Part shown: piece by piece, positions 1 to 7,995 of the stretch
Layout of the letters: every line of letters starts with the position of its first letter
Numbering within the stretch: position 1 is the first letter of the stretch
Assembly (NCBI RefSeq): GCF_003026475.1
Contig: NZ_PYMC01000013.1
Span: forward strand, 62,001-126,000
Length of the DNA: 64,000 nt
Direction of reading: 5' to 3'
DNA from: Photobacterium lipolyticum
Lineage (GTDB): Bacteria > Pseudomonadota > Gammaproteobacteria > Enterobacterales > Vibrionaceae
Translations under genes and position numbers: made by a program
Notes under the pieces: model-generated
Seen by the model: the letters and a program-made list of their open reading frames with translations, nothing else
What the model was told of the DNA's origin: nothing
Database searches by the model: none

Positions 1-387
1 GCCTGCGGTTTCAGCAACGCGGAATAACCATCCTGTCGGGGAAAATGTAAACGCAAAACCAATGGCAAATGCGACATGAGGCAGCGCCAGCATGGGAGCG
101 ATCAGATGCTCAATTCGCTGCCAGCGCGAACTGTTCCAGTTCGCCTGTAAAATCAGAAAGCAAAATGTGGTTGCCAACACAGTACTGCCGACACCAGAAA
201 ACAGTGTGAGCAATATGGACTGGCCAAGACCAGGCCACTGCAAGGCCGAGGAAAATGCAGACAGATTCGGGAAATCTAAGCCAAGTGCGGGTAACCAGGA
301 AAAAGCCGGAACCGCAATGCCAATTACCCCGGGAAGTAAGGGCAGTGCGCATATCACAATGGTTGCCAGGTAAAGCAAACGGATCAT
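1..387 (-). CDS. ynjC: YnjC-like ABC transporter permease, N-terminal part (runs off left edge)
   Basis: The first 129 codons of an inner-membrane ABC permease are visible on the minus strand; the gene continues beyond base 1. The ATG at 387 is the only ATG in the open frame, which extends up to about 468. The peptide starts with a hydrophobic segment (residues about 2-29, beginning MIRLLYLATIVICALPLLP), followed by a hydrophilic loop and a second membrane segment near residues 55-80, as expected for a permease. It lies downstream of a YnjB-type binding protein and a YnjA-type protein, which is the E. coli ynjABCD order; that synteny is the main basis for the name. In E. coli YnjC is a long fused permease of about 500 residues. 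The substrate is unknown. Unusually, about 370 bases holding repeats separate it from ynjB. Confidence 0.8.
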   Translation of the reverse strand, partial: MIRLLYLATIVICALPLLPGVIGIAVPAFSWLPALGLDFPNLSAFSSALQWPGLGQSILLTLFSGVGSTVLATTFCFLILQANWNSSRWQRIEHLIAPMLALPHVAFAIGFAFTFSPTGWLFRVAETAG

Positions 388-563
388 GGCAGGCTCAAAG
401 CGTGAGTGACTTGAGTGCTGTATAAAAATAATAGTTGCATGCGTATCACTGGTCTTCCTGATGAATTATGAGAACAGAGTGCCGAGGTTGCAGGATCTCG
501 ACACTCGTATTCTAGTTTCTAGCACTTAACACAGAGGTTTTGAACAGTTCAGTCACCAACCAT

Positions 564-654
564 CGTCATTCCGTAAAGTGAGGAACGAACTTATACGGAA
601 TCTAAGACGCACATGGTTAGAGCTGGATCCCGGATATCTCGTTCCTCGATGACG
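564..654 (+). repeat. Palindromic intergenic element, copy 1
   Basis: About 91 bases begin CGTCATTCCGTAAAGTGAGG and end near CGTTCCTCGATGACG, so the two ends are imperfect inverted repeats of each other (CGTCAT...ATGACG). A second copy in the opposite orientation lies at 62960-63058. Similarity extends outside the palindrome on both sides (TCACCAA before it, GTGNTTA after it). The length, intergenic position and absence of an ORF fit a small non-autonomous repeat (ERIC- or MITE-like). The family assignment is inference. Confidence 0.75.
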
Positions 655-702
655 TGCTTAAACTAGTAAAAACTTGTGTGAAAGGGGACTAGTTTCTAGT
701 TT

Positions 703-751
703 TACTCTCTACTCTCTACTCTCTACTCTCTACTCTCTACTCTCTACTTTC
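703..751. repeat. Heptamer tandem repeat, TACTCTC x6 plus one variant
   Basis: Six perfect TACTCTC units (703-744) are followed by one TACTTTC unit (745-751). The stretch just before it (about 690-701) carries the related AGTTTCT motif, which recurs as a five-unit array at 26216-26250. The array ends a few bases before the stop codon of ynjB. Confidence 0.85.
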
Positions 752-756
752 TATAA

Positions 757-1932
757 CTAATGCCCGTACCGACGCTGCCATTCTTGTTCAATTGCTGTCA
801 GCCAGCTTGGGTGAGGCTCGGCAACGGGTTTAAATAATGCGAAACCCCGGCTGCCACTATTCAGTGCCTCTTCTTTCAATACCGAAGGATCGCCCCAGAT
901 GCTGGTATTTGCTTTACGTGCCTGTGCTTCAGGACTTAGCAAAAAGTTAATTGCAACCTGAGCACCTTCTTTCGCTGATGCGTTCCATGGAATGGCGAGG
1001 AAATGAATATTTGATAGTGCCCCTTGGTCGAAAGCATAAGCCTGGGCTGTTTCTGCCAACGTACCGTGTTCAATCGCAGCATTCGCAGCATTAGGGTTGA
1101 ATGTTATAGCTAATAGTAGCTGCTGATCATCCAATAACTGAATGGTTTCGGTTGTACCTGACGGAAAACGCTGACCTTGTTGCCAGGCAACCGGATGAAG
1201 CTGGTCAAGGTACTGCCATAATGGTGCCGTGACGCGGTCAAAGCGTGCTTTATCTTTATTCAGAACAATGGGTTGATAAAGAGCGGGCTTATCATCCGTC
1301 AGTTCAATTAAAGCAGCTTTTAAGAAACTGCTACCGTGAAACTCAGGTGGCTGCGGGTAACTGACTTTACCGGGAAATGCTTTCGCCAGGCTCAGTAGCT
1401 CTGCAAAACTTTGCGGTGGGTTATTCAGGGTTTGTTTATCATGAATGAAAACGAGCTGTCCGACCCCCCAGGGGGCTTCTAGCCCTTCCGTTGGTTCGGT
1501 GAAATCTTCAAAAACCGGCAGGCGCTGATCAACATATTGCCAGTTAGGAAGTTGCTCGACAAAAGGCCCGAACAATAACTTTCCTTGTTTCATTGAACGA
1601 AAGTTCTCGCCATTGATCCAAACCAGATCGACACTGCCGTCCCTATTTTTTCCGGCTGTCTTTTCAGCTAGTAATCTTTGGGTAGTTTCTGCGATATCAG
1701 CCACTTTTACATGTTTAAGCGTGACATTGTAACGCTTTTTAAGTTGCTTCGCTGACCAACGCAGGTAGTCGTTAATTTCCTGACTGCCGCCCCAGGCATT
1801 AAAATAGACCGTTTGCCCGCTCGCTTTACTTTCAATCAGCTGCCATTGCTCAGACTGCTGAGGGGAAGCTTGCTCTGCACTTACCAAACTGGAGGCTAGC
1901 GATAGTACCAGCCCCATAACTAGTTTTTTCAT
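757..1932 (-). CDS. ynjB: YnjB-like ABC transporter periplasmic solute-binding protein
   Basis: This 391-residue protein has a clear Sec signal peptide (MKKLVMGLVLSLASSLVSA, residues 1-19) and a mature domain of the type 2 periplasmic binding fold found in extracellular solute-binding proteins. The length matches E. coli YnjB (about 390). It would deliver a solute to the YnjC permease encoded downstream. Its ATG overlaps the stop of the preceding gene by four bases, so the two are translationally coupled. The ligand is unknown; thiamine-, iron- and small-anion-type binders share this fold, and nothing visible separates these options. Confidence 0.82.
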   Translation of the reverse strand: MKKLVMGLVLSLASSLVSAEQASPQQSEQWQLIESKASGQTVYFNAWGGSQEINDYLRWSAKQLKKRYNVTLKHVKVADIAETTQRLLAEKTAGKNRDGSVDLVWINGENFRSMKQGKLLFGPFVEQLPNWQYVDQRLPVFEDFTEPTEGLEAPWGVGQLVFIHDKQTLNNPPQSFAELLSLAKAFPGKVSYPQPPEFHGSSFLKAALIELTDDKPALYQPIVLNKDKARFDRVTAPLWQYLDQLHPVAWQQGQRFPSGTTETIQLLDDQQLLLAITFNPNAANAAIEHGTLAETAQAYAFDQGALSNIHFLAIPWNASAKEGAQVAINFLLSPEAQARKANTSIWGDPSVLKEEALNSGSRGFALFKPVAEPHPSWLTAIEQEWQRRYGH

Positions 1933-4208
1933 TGAATGTCCTTATTCTCGTTTAATGCTGCCACTGATTTTATGTCTGCAGTTTCTTCTGAGTCGGTTGT
2001 TTGCGCTTTTATAGGCTCTGACGGGTTATGTTCAGAGACTTTTTGGTGCCGCATCCAGGTGTGATATTTTTTCACCCAAGCTAATAGCGTCTGTGGTGCA
2101 TTCGCTTGTTTCCAGACACCTGCCGTATACTTATTGGCTTCACTCATGGTCGGGTAGGGATGAACCGTTCCCAATATTTTATTCAGCCCCAACCCGTGAC
2201 GCATGGCTAAGGTAAATTCAGCGAGTAGCTCACCGGCATTATTGCCGACAATCGTTGCACCGAGGATTTTATCTTTACCTTTCGGGGTGATGACTTTGAT
2301 AAAACCGTAATCTTCGCCGTCTGTGATCGCCCGGTCGAGATCGTCGATACCATAAGTAACAACTTGATAGTTAATACCCTTTATTTGAGCTTCTTTTTCA
2401 TTGATGCCGACCCGGGCAACTTCGGGTGAGGTGTAAGTCGCCGCGGGCAATACGGAATAATCGGCTTTAAATTTCTTAAACTGACCAAACAAGCCGTTGA
2501 CGGCGGCATACCATGCCTGATGTGCCGCTGCGTGGGTTAACTGAAAAGGCCCCGACACATCACCGACGGCAAAAATATTAGGATATTTGGTTTGCAGGTA
2601 ATCGTTCACCTCAACGGTGCCACGATTTGTTGTCGTAATACCAAGCTGTTCAAGACCAAAACCCTGAACATTTGCCTCGCGGCCAAGGGCAAGCATGACG
2701 GCATCAAATTCAATAATGACTTGTTCACCGTTGTTTTCCAGGTAAGCGCGTTGAAGTTGTATGTCATTATCTTGTGTGAGTCCTTGATCAGGTGCTGACT
2801 CGAAGCGGATCGCTTTATGACCAAGTCTGATATCAACACCGTCTTTGAGCATGCTTGCTTTGACTAAAAGCGAGGCATCTGAATCTTCGCGAATTAGTAA
2901 TTGCTCTGCCATTTCGACTAAAGTTACATGGCTACCTAATCGACTAAAGCTCTGCGCAAGTTCGCAGCCAATCGGCCCCCCGCCAAGTACTAGCAAGCGT
3001 TTGGGTTGCTGTTTAAGCGACCAGATTGTATCAGACGTTAAGTAATTAACATCTTGCAGTCCTGGAATGTTAGGGACTAATGGACGGGCACCTGTTGCGA
3101 TAACAATATTACGGGTGGTGATGCGCCTGCCGTTCACTTCCACTTCCCATGGGGAAAGGATTTGTGCTTCGCCTTTGACACAGTTAACCCCCAGTTTGGA
3201 ATAACGTTCGACTGAGTCGTGGGGTTCGATTTTAGTGATAACGTTATGAATACGTGCCATAACCTGTTCAAAATTGACCTGTGGCTTGTCAGTTGTGATC
3301 CCAAATTCATGGGCGCGAGAAATTTCAGCCATGGAGTGCGCAGCACGGATAATCGCTTTTGATGGTACACACCCGGTATTGAGGCAGTCCCCCCCCATTT
3401 GGTGTTTCTCAATAAGTGTTACTTCGGCTTTAACTGCCGCGGCAATGTAAGAGCTCACTAAGCCGCCCGCACCCGCACCGATAACCACCATATTCTGATC
3501 AAACTGCTCGGGGCGCTGCCAGTCAGCATATACGCGACGTTGGGTAATGATGTTCATGATGAACTTAGCAATGAGTGGGAACACACCCAGCAGTGCGAGA
3601 GAGGCCAATACAGGCGCTGAAATAATACCGCTCAATGTTTCAATTTCACCTAACTGAGTACCGGCATTAAGATATACCACGGTACCTGCCAGCATACCTA
3701 ACTGACTAACAACGTAGAACATACGGGTACTTAGCGGGGTTAAACCCATTAACAGGTTTACCACAAAGAATGGGAACACGGGAATTAAACGCAGGGTGAA
3801 CAGGTAGAAAGCCCCGTCTTTTTTGATACCGGCATTAATCGGTGCAATACGATTGCCGAATTTGGTTTGTACCCAGTCACGTAAAATAAAGCGGCTGAAT
3901 AAGAATGCTAAGGTTGCGCCAATGGTGCTGGCAAATGACACCAGTACTAAGCTCCACCAGAAACCAAATAGTGCAGCACCTAACAGCGTCATGATGGCGG
4001 CACCAGGCAGTGACAGAGCCGTTACAATCACATAAACGGCAAAGTACACCAGACTAGATAAGAACGGTTGTTCGGCAATCGTGTCTTTTAATGCTAATTG
4101 CTGCGCCTTAGCTTGTTCTAGGGTGAAGTATTGCCCCAGATCGAATGCGAACCAGAGCCCTATCAGGCTGATAATCGTAATGAGGAGCAGGAGCTTTTTT
4201 CTATCCAT
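1929..4208 (-). CDS. TVP38/YdjX-like membrane domain fused to a flavin disulfide oxidoreductase
   Basis: This 759-residue fusion has a TVP38/TMEM64 (YdjX/YdjZ, SNARE-associated) membrane domain at residues about 1-225, with several hydrophobic segments. A class I pyridine-nucleotide-disulfide oxidoreductase follows from about 238 to 740. The FAD-binding GAGAGG motif is at 244-249 and the redox pair lies in GGDCLNTGCVPSKA (Cys275, Cys280), as in mercuric reductase and dihydrolipoamide dehydrogenase. A C-terminal His...Glu signature (HPYPTMSE) is also present. GAGGTG upstream of the 4208 ATG is a good ribosome binding site. The gene sits 14 bases after ynjA and overlaps ynjB. In E. coli separate TVP38 proteins (ydjX, ydjZ) neighbour ynjA-D, so the fusion joins components of one neighbourhood. 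The electron acceptor is unknown. Confidence 0.9.
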   Translation of the reverse strand: MDRKKLLLLITIISLIGLWFAFDLGQYFTLEQAKAQQLALKDTIAEQPFLSSLVYFAVYVIVTALSLPGAAIMTLLGAALFGFWWSLVLVSFASTIGATLAFLFSRFILRDWVQTKFGNRIAPINAGIKKDGAFYLFTLRLIPVFPFFVVNLLMGLTPLSTRMFYVVSQLGMLAGTVVYLNAGTQLGEIETLSGIISAPVLASLALLGVFPLIAKFIMNIITQRRVYADWQRPEQFDQNMVVIGAGAGGLVSSYIAAAVKAEVTLIEKHQMGGDCLNTGCVPSKAIIRAAHSMAEISRAHEFGITTDKPQVNFEQVMARIHNVITKIEPHDSVERYSKLGVNCVKGEAQILSPWEVEVNGRRITTRNIVIATGARPLVPNIPGLQDVNYLTSDTIWSLKQQPKRLLVLGGGPIGCELAQSFSRLGSHVTLVEMAEQLLIREDSDASLLVKASMLKDGVDIRLGHKAIRFESAPDQGLTQDNDIQLQRAYLENNGEQVIIEFDAVMLALGREANVQGFGLEQLGITTTNRGTVEVNDYLQTKYPNIFAVGDVSGPFQLTHAAAHQAWYAAVNGLFGQFKKFKADYSVLPAATYTSPEVARVGINEKEAQIKGINYQVVTYGIDDLDRAITDGEDYGFIKVITPKGKDKILGATIVGNNAGELLAEFTLAMRHGLGLNKILGTVHPYPTMSEANKYTAGVWKQANAPQTLLAWVKKYHTWMRHQKVSEHNPSEPIKAQTTDSEETADIKSVAALNENKDIQ

Positions 4209-4222
4209 GATGACACCTCATG

Positions 4223-4843
4223 CTATTTAATTTGTGATTCAGCTGTTGATGAATCCTTCTCATCGTCAACTTGTATAGGTAAAGAGCAGAACCCTTGCGA
4301 AGGCACATCAAGCGCGGTATTAAATTTGGCGGATAAGTTCTGGAATGCCACTAACGCCGTCAGCTCGACAATACTATCTTCATCAAAGAACTTTTTAAGT
4401 TCTGCGAGCATTTCTTCGCTAACGCGTTGGCCCGTGATTGTCATCGCTTCGACGTAGGTTAAAACAATCTGCTCTTGCTCGGTGAATAATTCGCTTTGTT
4501 GCCAGTGGGCAAGGGCCTTGATTTTTTCGACAGAGTTGCAGCGTTCGGCGAGTTTCATGCCGTTGGCATCAACACAGAAGGCACAATCGTTAAGTTGCGA
4601 CACACGAACACATATTAAAGAGCGAATAATAGGAGAGATAGGTGAGGATTTACGATCGAGAAAACCGAAGAACCCCGCAACTAACCAGAACAGTGCCGGG
4701 CGCCGTCCCCACAGCAGGGCAGGGTTTAAGACTTCCCCATAATGGCGTTTTTGAAGCCAAAGTAATGGTTTAATAGAAAAGGAATAACGAGGCTTGGTTG
4801 AAATACGCACTTTGGATCCTTCTTGCTGTAGTTGTTTTGGCAT
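4223..4843 (-). CDS. ynjA: YnjA-like AhpD/carboxymuconolactone-decarboxylase family protein
   Basis: This 206-residue protein belongs to the AhpD-like peroxidase/decarboxylase family. The CAFC motif (Cys87, Cys90) is the CxxC redox pair of the family. The text around it (HYGEVLNP near 34-41, NLSAKFNTALDVP towards the end) closely follows E. coli YnjA, which is about 182 residues; the extra residues are mostly at the N-terminus. It is the first gene of the minus-strand ynj operon, ahead of the flavoreductase fusion, so it may exchange thiols with that enzyme. The partnership is inference. A promoter should lie in 4844-4930, but I could not fix one. Confidence 0.85.
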   Translation of the reverse strand: MPKQLQQEGSKVRISTKPRYSFSIKPLLWLQKRHYGEVLNPALLWGRRPALFWLVAGFFGFLDRKSSPISPIIRSLICVRVSQLNDCAFCVDANGMKLAERCNSVEKIKALAHWQQSELFTEQEQIVLTYVEAMTITGQRVSEEMLAELKKFFDEDSIVELTALVAFQNLSAKFNTALDVPSQGFCSLPIQVDDEKDSSTAESQIK

Positions 4844-4930
4844 AACTCAATGCTATACCAACGCAGCAACAAAGACCGGGCTAAGGGTATGAATATTTCA
4901 GGAATTTATGAAATATTTCTTATAATTCGA

Positions 4931-5323
4931 TTAGTTGGTGGTTATTTCAACACTTTGAATCTCAACTTGCTGTGCAACCCGCGGATCAGGTCGTTCTGTA
5001 GCTAGTAAGTACCCGCAGGCCACTACAGGAATTAAAGCTAACAACATGGTTTTACCAATATGGTAATTGCGATACCAATATTTTTTAGCCCTTATCTTAA
5101 GGATCAATCCCCAAAACAGCATCAAAAGGTTAAACGCACCAATGAGGGTAAGAATATCATACAGCAGATGCAACGGTGCAAGCTGGTTGTAAACAAAAAG
5201 CATTGTCACAAACGGAGGCAGCAAACTGATAAAAATCAAACTGCGAAGTAGCTTTGGCCACTTACAAAATTTGTCTTTAAATATGTGATCTGTTTGACCC
5301 GGGAAAGGCTTGGAGCAGAACAT
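4931..5323 (-). CDS. Hypothetical small membrane protein
   Basis: This 130-residue protein has three clear hydrophobic segments (about residues 26-47, 52-74 and 91-108), separated by a basic loop (KIRAKKYWYRNYHIGK), and an acidic polar C-terminal tail. I do not recognise the family. It is transcribed in the same direction as ynjA but ends about 90 bases before it, and it probably has its own promoter in 5324-5500. Nothing in the sequence points to a function. Confidence 0.6.
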   Translation of the reverse strand: MFCSKPFPGQTDHIFKDKFCKWPKLLRSLIFISLLPPFVTMLFVYNQLAPLHLLYDILTLIGAFNLLMLFWGLILKIRAKKYWYRNYHIGKTMLLALIPVVACGYLLATERPDPRVAQQVEIQSVEITTN

Positions 5324-5503
5324 AGCAACCTCTCAGTAAATAATACCTGCCTGATTTTACAAATATTAATATCAATTAACAGCTTATTGATGCATTTATG
5401 AACACCTTTGTGAGAGGGTTCAATATTTGACACAGCCTGACATAAGGTATTGTGAACATTTTTGCACATTCGGTTGGGGAGGGGAAAGAAAGTGATAAGT
5501 GAG

Positions 5504-5530
5504 AAAAAAAGAGGCGTGATACGCCTCTTT
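5504..5530 (-). terminator. Terminator after tfoY
   Basis: A 10-bp stem (AAAGAGGCGT with ACGCCTCTTT) and 3-base loop is followed on the minus strand by a run of seven T. It lies just after the tfoY stop codon. Confidence 0.85.
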
Positions 5531-5543
5531 TATGGTTGATTAT

Positions 5544-6134
5544 TTATGGTAACGCAGACAACAACTCTGTACGTCGCTGTTCTGTGATAACAGACCAATG
5601 TTTACCACTGATCGCACCTTCCAATGCCCATAACAACTCGACATTTAATGATTCTTGATGCGTTTGCTGTAAAGCTTTGTAAGCATCAAGTGCGCCAAGG
5701 TCAAAGAGTTGTTCAATGGTATCAATGCCAGCTTTCTTTAACATTCGCTCATTGGCTAAACGTAAGTTCGGGAGGTCTTTGATGCGATTAGGACCGGTAT
5801 TGCTTTTGGTCTCTTTATCTTGTTGGGCTGCCGCGAGAGAACGTTTTGCCTGACAGAGAATTTTATTTGTGTCATTCCACCATTCATCAGGGATAGCATA
5901 ATGCTTGGTGACAACCGGAAAACCGCGCTTCTTGTACACATATGGTTCAAGACCGGCTTCCTTAAATTCTTTTTCATTTTCAGTATTTGCACGCAAGTGT
6001 AGCTTATCGTTCACTACTAGAGCGAACATAGTTTCACCGGCAAAAATACCAAAACCGCCAAACATAGAGCGAGACTTAATGCACTCTAAACAGCCAAATA
6101 ATTTTAATGAGTTTTTTAGTACTGGTTTATCCAT
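5544..6134 (-). CDS. tfoY: TfoX/Sxy family regulator, TfoY type
   Basis: This 196-residue TfoX-family protein has an N-terminal domain (residues about 1-95, [14 protein letters not shown]...[17 protein letters not shown]) and a C-terminal helix-hairpin-like domain (about 110-195, [17 protein letters not shown]). The ATG at 6134 is preferred over the upstream ATG at 6173 because it has GAGAAG just upstream and matches family starts. In Vibrio, TfoY promotes motility and type VI secretion, and its mRNA leader carries the Vc2 cyclic-di-GMP riboswitch. The leader here (6256-6362) contains that riboswitch, which supports TfoY rather than the competence regulator TfoX. Expression is therefore probably controlled by c-di-GMP. 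Confidence 0.88.
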   Translation of the reverse strand: MDKPVLKNSLKLFGCLECIKSRSMFGGFGIFAGETMFALVVNDKLHLRANTENEKEFKEAGLEPYVYKKRGFPVVTKHYAIPDEWWNDTNKILCQAKRSLAAAQQDKETKSNTGPNRIKDLPNLRLANERMLKKAGIDTIEQLFDLGALDAYKALQQTHQESLNVELLWALEGAISGKHWSVITEQRRTELLSALP

Positions 6135-6255
6135 GCTTCTTCTCGGTGAAAATTTTCTTGAGTCACCTAACATCGGAGCGAGGAAATCAGATTAGCAGTT
6201 TGCCGAATAGTTTTGTCAAATGTGTGTAAAAATTTGACCATATCAGAGCAAAAAT

Positions 6256-6362
6256 CCATCGGTAACCCCGCTGCCATTAGTTAAGTTAGTTATAAACTAC
6301 TTGCCTTTTAGGCCGGAAGCTTTGCGTCCCACTCTTTCGGGTGGTTTGCCTTGTTCGTGACT
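6256..6362 (-). ncRNA. Cyclic-di-GMP-I (GEMM-I) riboswitch upstream of tfoY
   Basis: Read on the minus strand, this contains CAAGGCAAACC, a P2 stem capped by GAAA (ACCCGAAAGAGTGGG), the conserved GGGACGCAAAGC, then TCCGGCCTAAA of the tetraloop-receptor side. It closes about 60 bases later with GCAGCGGGGTTACCGATGG. From memory these blocks match the V. cholerae Vc2 aptamer in order and spacing, including the 3' GGGGTTACCGATGG. The switch ends about 120 bases before the tfoY ATG, as expected for this gene. Confidence 0.93.
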
Positions 6363-6498
6363 TAGCAAATTTTATCGTAAATAAGGTATTTCTTCAAGCT
6401 TTTAAAAATGCGACATTGATCAAGGTTATTTGTTTTTGTATATGCCTAGATCTGTGCCAAATTGAATTGAGTGTTTTTCCTGATGATATATTCATGTC

Positions 6499-6528
6499 TA
6501 AAAAAACCGACAAGTGGTGACTTGTCGG
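6499..6528 (-). terminator. Terminator after purR
   Basis: A 9-bp stem (CCGACAAGT with ACTTGTCGG) with a four-base loop is followed on the minus strand by about eight T. It lies 23 bases after the purR stop codon. Confidence 0.9.
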
Positions 6529-6550
6529 CTTCTTGTTGTGTCTCGCGGGA

Positions 6551-7555
6551 TCAGTTTAAGTCTTTGACTGATTTCCGGATCACTAATTCAGGCGCCATTT
6601 CAAACACACGTCGGGCATGATTCTTATCTTTTACGCGTTCCATCAGAATTTCAACTGCCGTTTTACCTAAACGACGTTTAGGCTGGTGGATCGTGGTCAA
6701 CGGTGGTGAAAAGTATGGTGCTAGCTCAATGTTGTCATAACCGATGATAGAAATATCGTCAGGTACGCGTATACCGGCCTGTTCAAAAGTACTGATCAAC
6801 GCCATTGCCATAATATCGTTGAAACAAAAGATGGCAGTAGGGCGCTCTTCCATTGCAATATACTGGTTAGCAGCTTCAACAGCTGACTCACATTCAAAGT
6901 CGCCTTCAAGAATCCAATCATCATTCACTACCAGATTGGCTTCCGCCATTGCTTTTTTGAAACCTTTTAAACGCTCTCGGCACGTTATTTTATCAACATG
7001 ACCTGACAGACAGCCAATTTTAACATGCCCATGTTCGATAAAATGCTTGGTAGCAATGTAACCACCAAATTCAGCATTGTCCTGAATCTTATCGGTATGT
7101 GGGCTTTCCGGGCCCCAGTCCATGATCACCATTGGCAGATCACTTTTACGTTCAAGCAGATCAAGTAACACTTGATCGAGGTCAGAGCACATAACAAGCA
7201 ACCCATCGACACGCTTTTCAGCTAGCATGCGCAGGTAATCACGTTGCTTAGATAAGTTACCTTCGGTATTACAAAGGATCAGGGTGTAGCCTTCCTTGTA
7301 ACAATACTCTTCAACACCGTGAACGACTTCAGCAAAAAATGGGTTGGTTGATTTGGTTACCAACATACCAATGGTGCGAGTCGTATTGCATTTGAGGCTT
7401 CGTGCTACGGCACTGGGTGCGTAGTTGAGTTCATCAACGGCGGCCAGTACTTTTTTCTGTGTTGCTTCTGCCACGAAGCGGGTTTTGTTGATCACGTGAG
7501 AAACTGTTGTGGTCGACACGCCAGCCATACGTGCAACATCTTTAATCGTTGCCAT
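6551..7555 (-). CDS. purR: Purine nucleotide synthesis repressor PurR
   Basis: This 334-residue LacI-family repressor has an N-terminal helix-turn-helix ([20 protein letters not shown]), a hinge helix (SAVARSLK near 49-56) and a periplasmic-binding-like core. The sequence follows E. coli PurR through the DNA-binding domain, the [10 protein letters not shown] segment and the C-terminal TTIHQPK region. PurR binds hypoxanthine or guanine as corepressor and represses purine synthesis genes. AGAAG precedes the ATG at a suitable distance. It is monocistronic, with a strong terminator at 6499-6528. I did not find a convincing 16-bp PurR box upstream. Confidence 0.93.
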   Translation of the reverse strand: MATIKDVARMAGVSTTTVSHVINKTRFVAEATQKKVLAAVDELNYAPSAVARSLKCNTTRTIGMLVTKSTNPFFAEVVHGVEEYCYKEGYTLILCNTEGNLSKQRDYLRMLAEKRVDGLLVMCSDLDQVLLDLLERKSDLPMVIMDWGPESPHTDKIQDNAEFGGYIATKHFIEHGHVKIGCLSGHVDKITCRERLKGFKKAMAEANLVVNDDWILEGDFECESAVEAANQYIAMEERPTAIFCFNDIMAMALISTFEQAGIRVPDDISIIGYDNIELAPYFSPPLTTIHQPKRRLGKTAVEILMERVKDKNHARRVFEMAPELVIRKSVKDLN

Positions 7556-7611
7556 ATTTATTCTTCTAATAATTGTAGGTCAGAAGTCTGATCCGACCGA
7601 TTCTTAATTGA

Positions 7612-7664
7612 TACCAAATTGAGTAACTACGCAATTGTCAATTACCTATTTATTCAATTTGGTA
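7612..7664. repeat. Inverted repeat TACCAAATTGA...TCAATTTGGTA
   Basis: Perfect 11-bp arms at 7612-7622 and 7654-7664 enclose 31 bases that can themselves pair (GTAA with TTAC). It begins about 57 bases upstream of the purR ATG. It could be part of the purR leader, an operator or a small mobile repeat. A lone related TTTGGTAT motif also occurs upstream of panP (about 15655). Confidence 0.6.
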
Positions 7665-7695
7665 CGATCGGTATTTAACAAAGTATAAAACGTCA

Positions 7696-7722
7696 AAAAG
7701 CCGCTTTTCTAACGAGCGGCTT
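7696..7722 (-). terminator. Probable terminator of the torCAD transcript
   Basis: A stem of GCCGCT with AGCGGC around an AT-rich loop is followed on the minus strand by TTTTTG. It lies about 270 bases after the torD stop and is the first terminator-like hairpin after the operon. Confidence 0.6.
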
Positions 7723-7995
7723 GATATTAATGCTAGCCTCAAAAGGCGTTTCACTGTGTAATCGCTTGCGTTCACATTTTACTGAGTGTAGCGCACAGTG
7801 CAACGTTTCTGTATATCAAGAGGAAATTACTTGATAGACATCAACAAAATTTATGCAATATCAGTAAACCTGATTCATAACAATGCATGGAGAAATGCTG
7901 TAAAAATCTGTAATTTGCATTGAAAATTGATTAAAAAAGCCAGTATGTAATTCCGGCAGGGAAGATAGTATCAGTATTTACGGTGGCCGGTGAGG

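Larger units (their letters stand above)
388..756. other. Intergenic region between ynjC and ynjB, rich in repeats
   Basis: No gene is seen. The gap holds a short hairpin near 480-508 (CGAG and CTCG arms), a copy of a roughly 91-bp palindromic element at 564-654, and a run of 7-base tandem repeats at 703-751. A single TTCTAGTTTCTAG motif, related to the heptamers, lies at about 511-522. Both neighbours are on the minus strand, so the insert probably lengthens the ynjB-ynjC mRNA or splits the operon. Confidence 0.7.
7556..7995. other. Intergenic region between purR and torD
   Basis: No gene is seen. It carries an 11-bp inverted repeat at 7612-7622 and 7654-7664 upstream of purR, and a hairpin at 7696-7722 that probably ends the torCAD transcript. 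The rest (about 7730-7980) is AT-rich without an identifiable feature. Confidence 0.6.

Noticed and set aside
92..373. Plus-strand open frame at the left edge
   Set aside because: It lies antisense to the ynjC permease frame, which has membrane segments and synteny with ynjB; the plus frame has no protein-like features.
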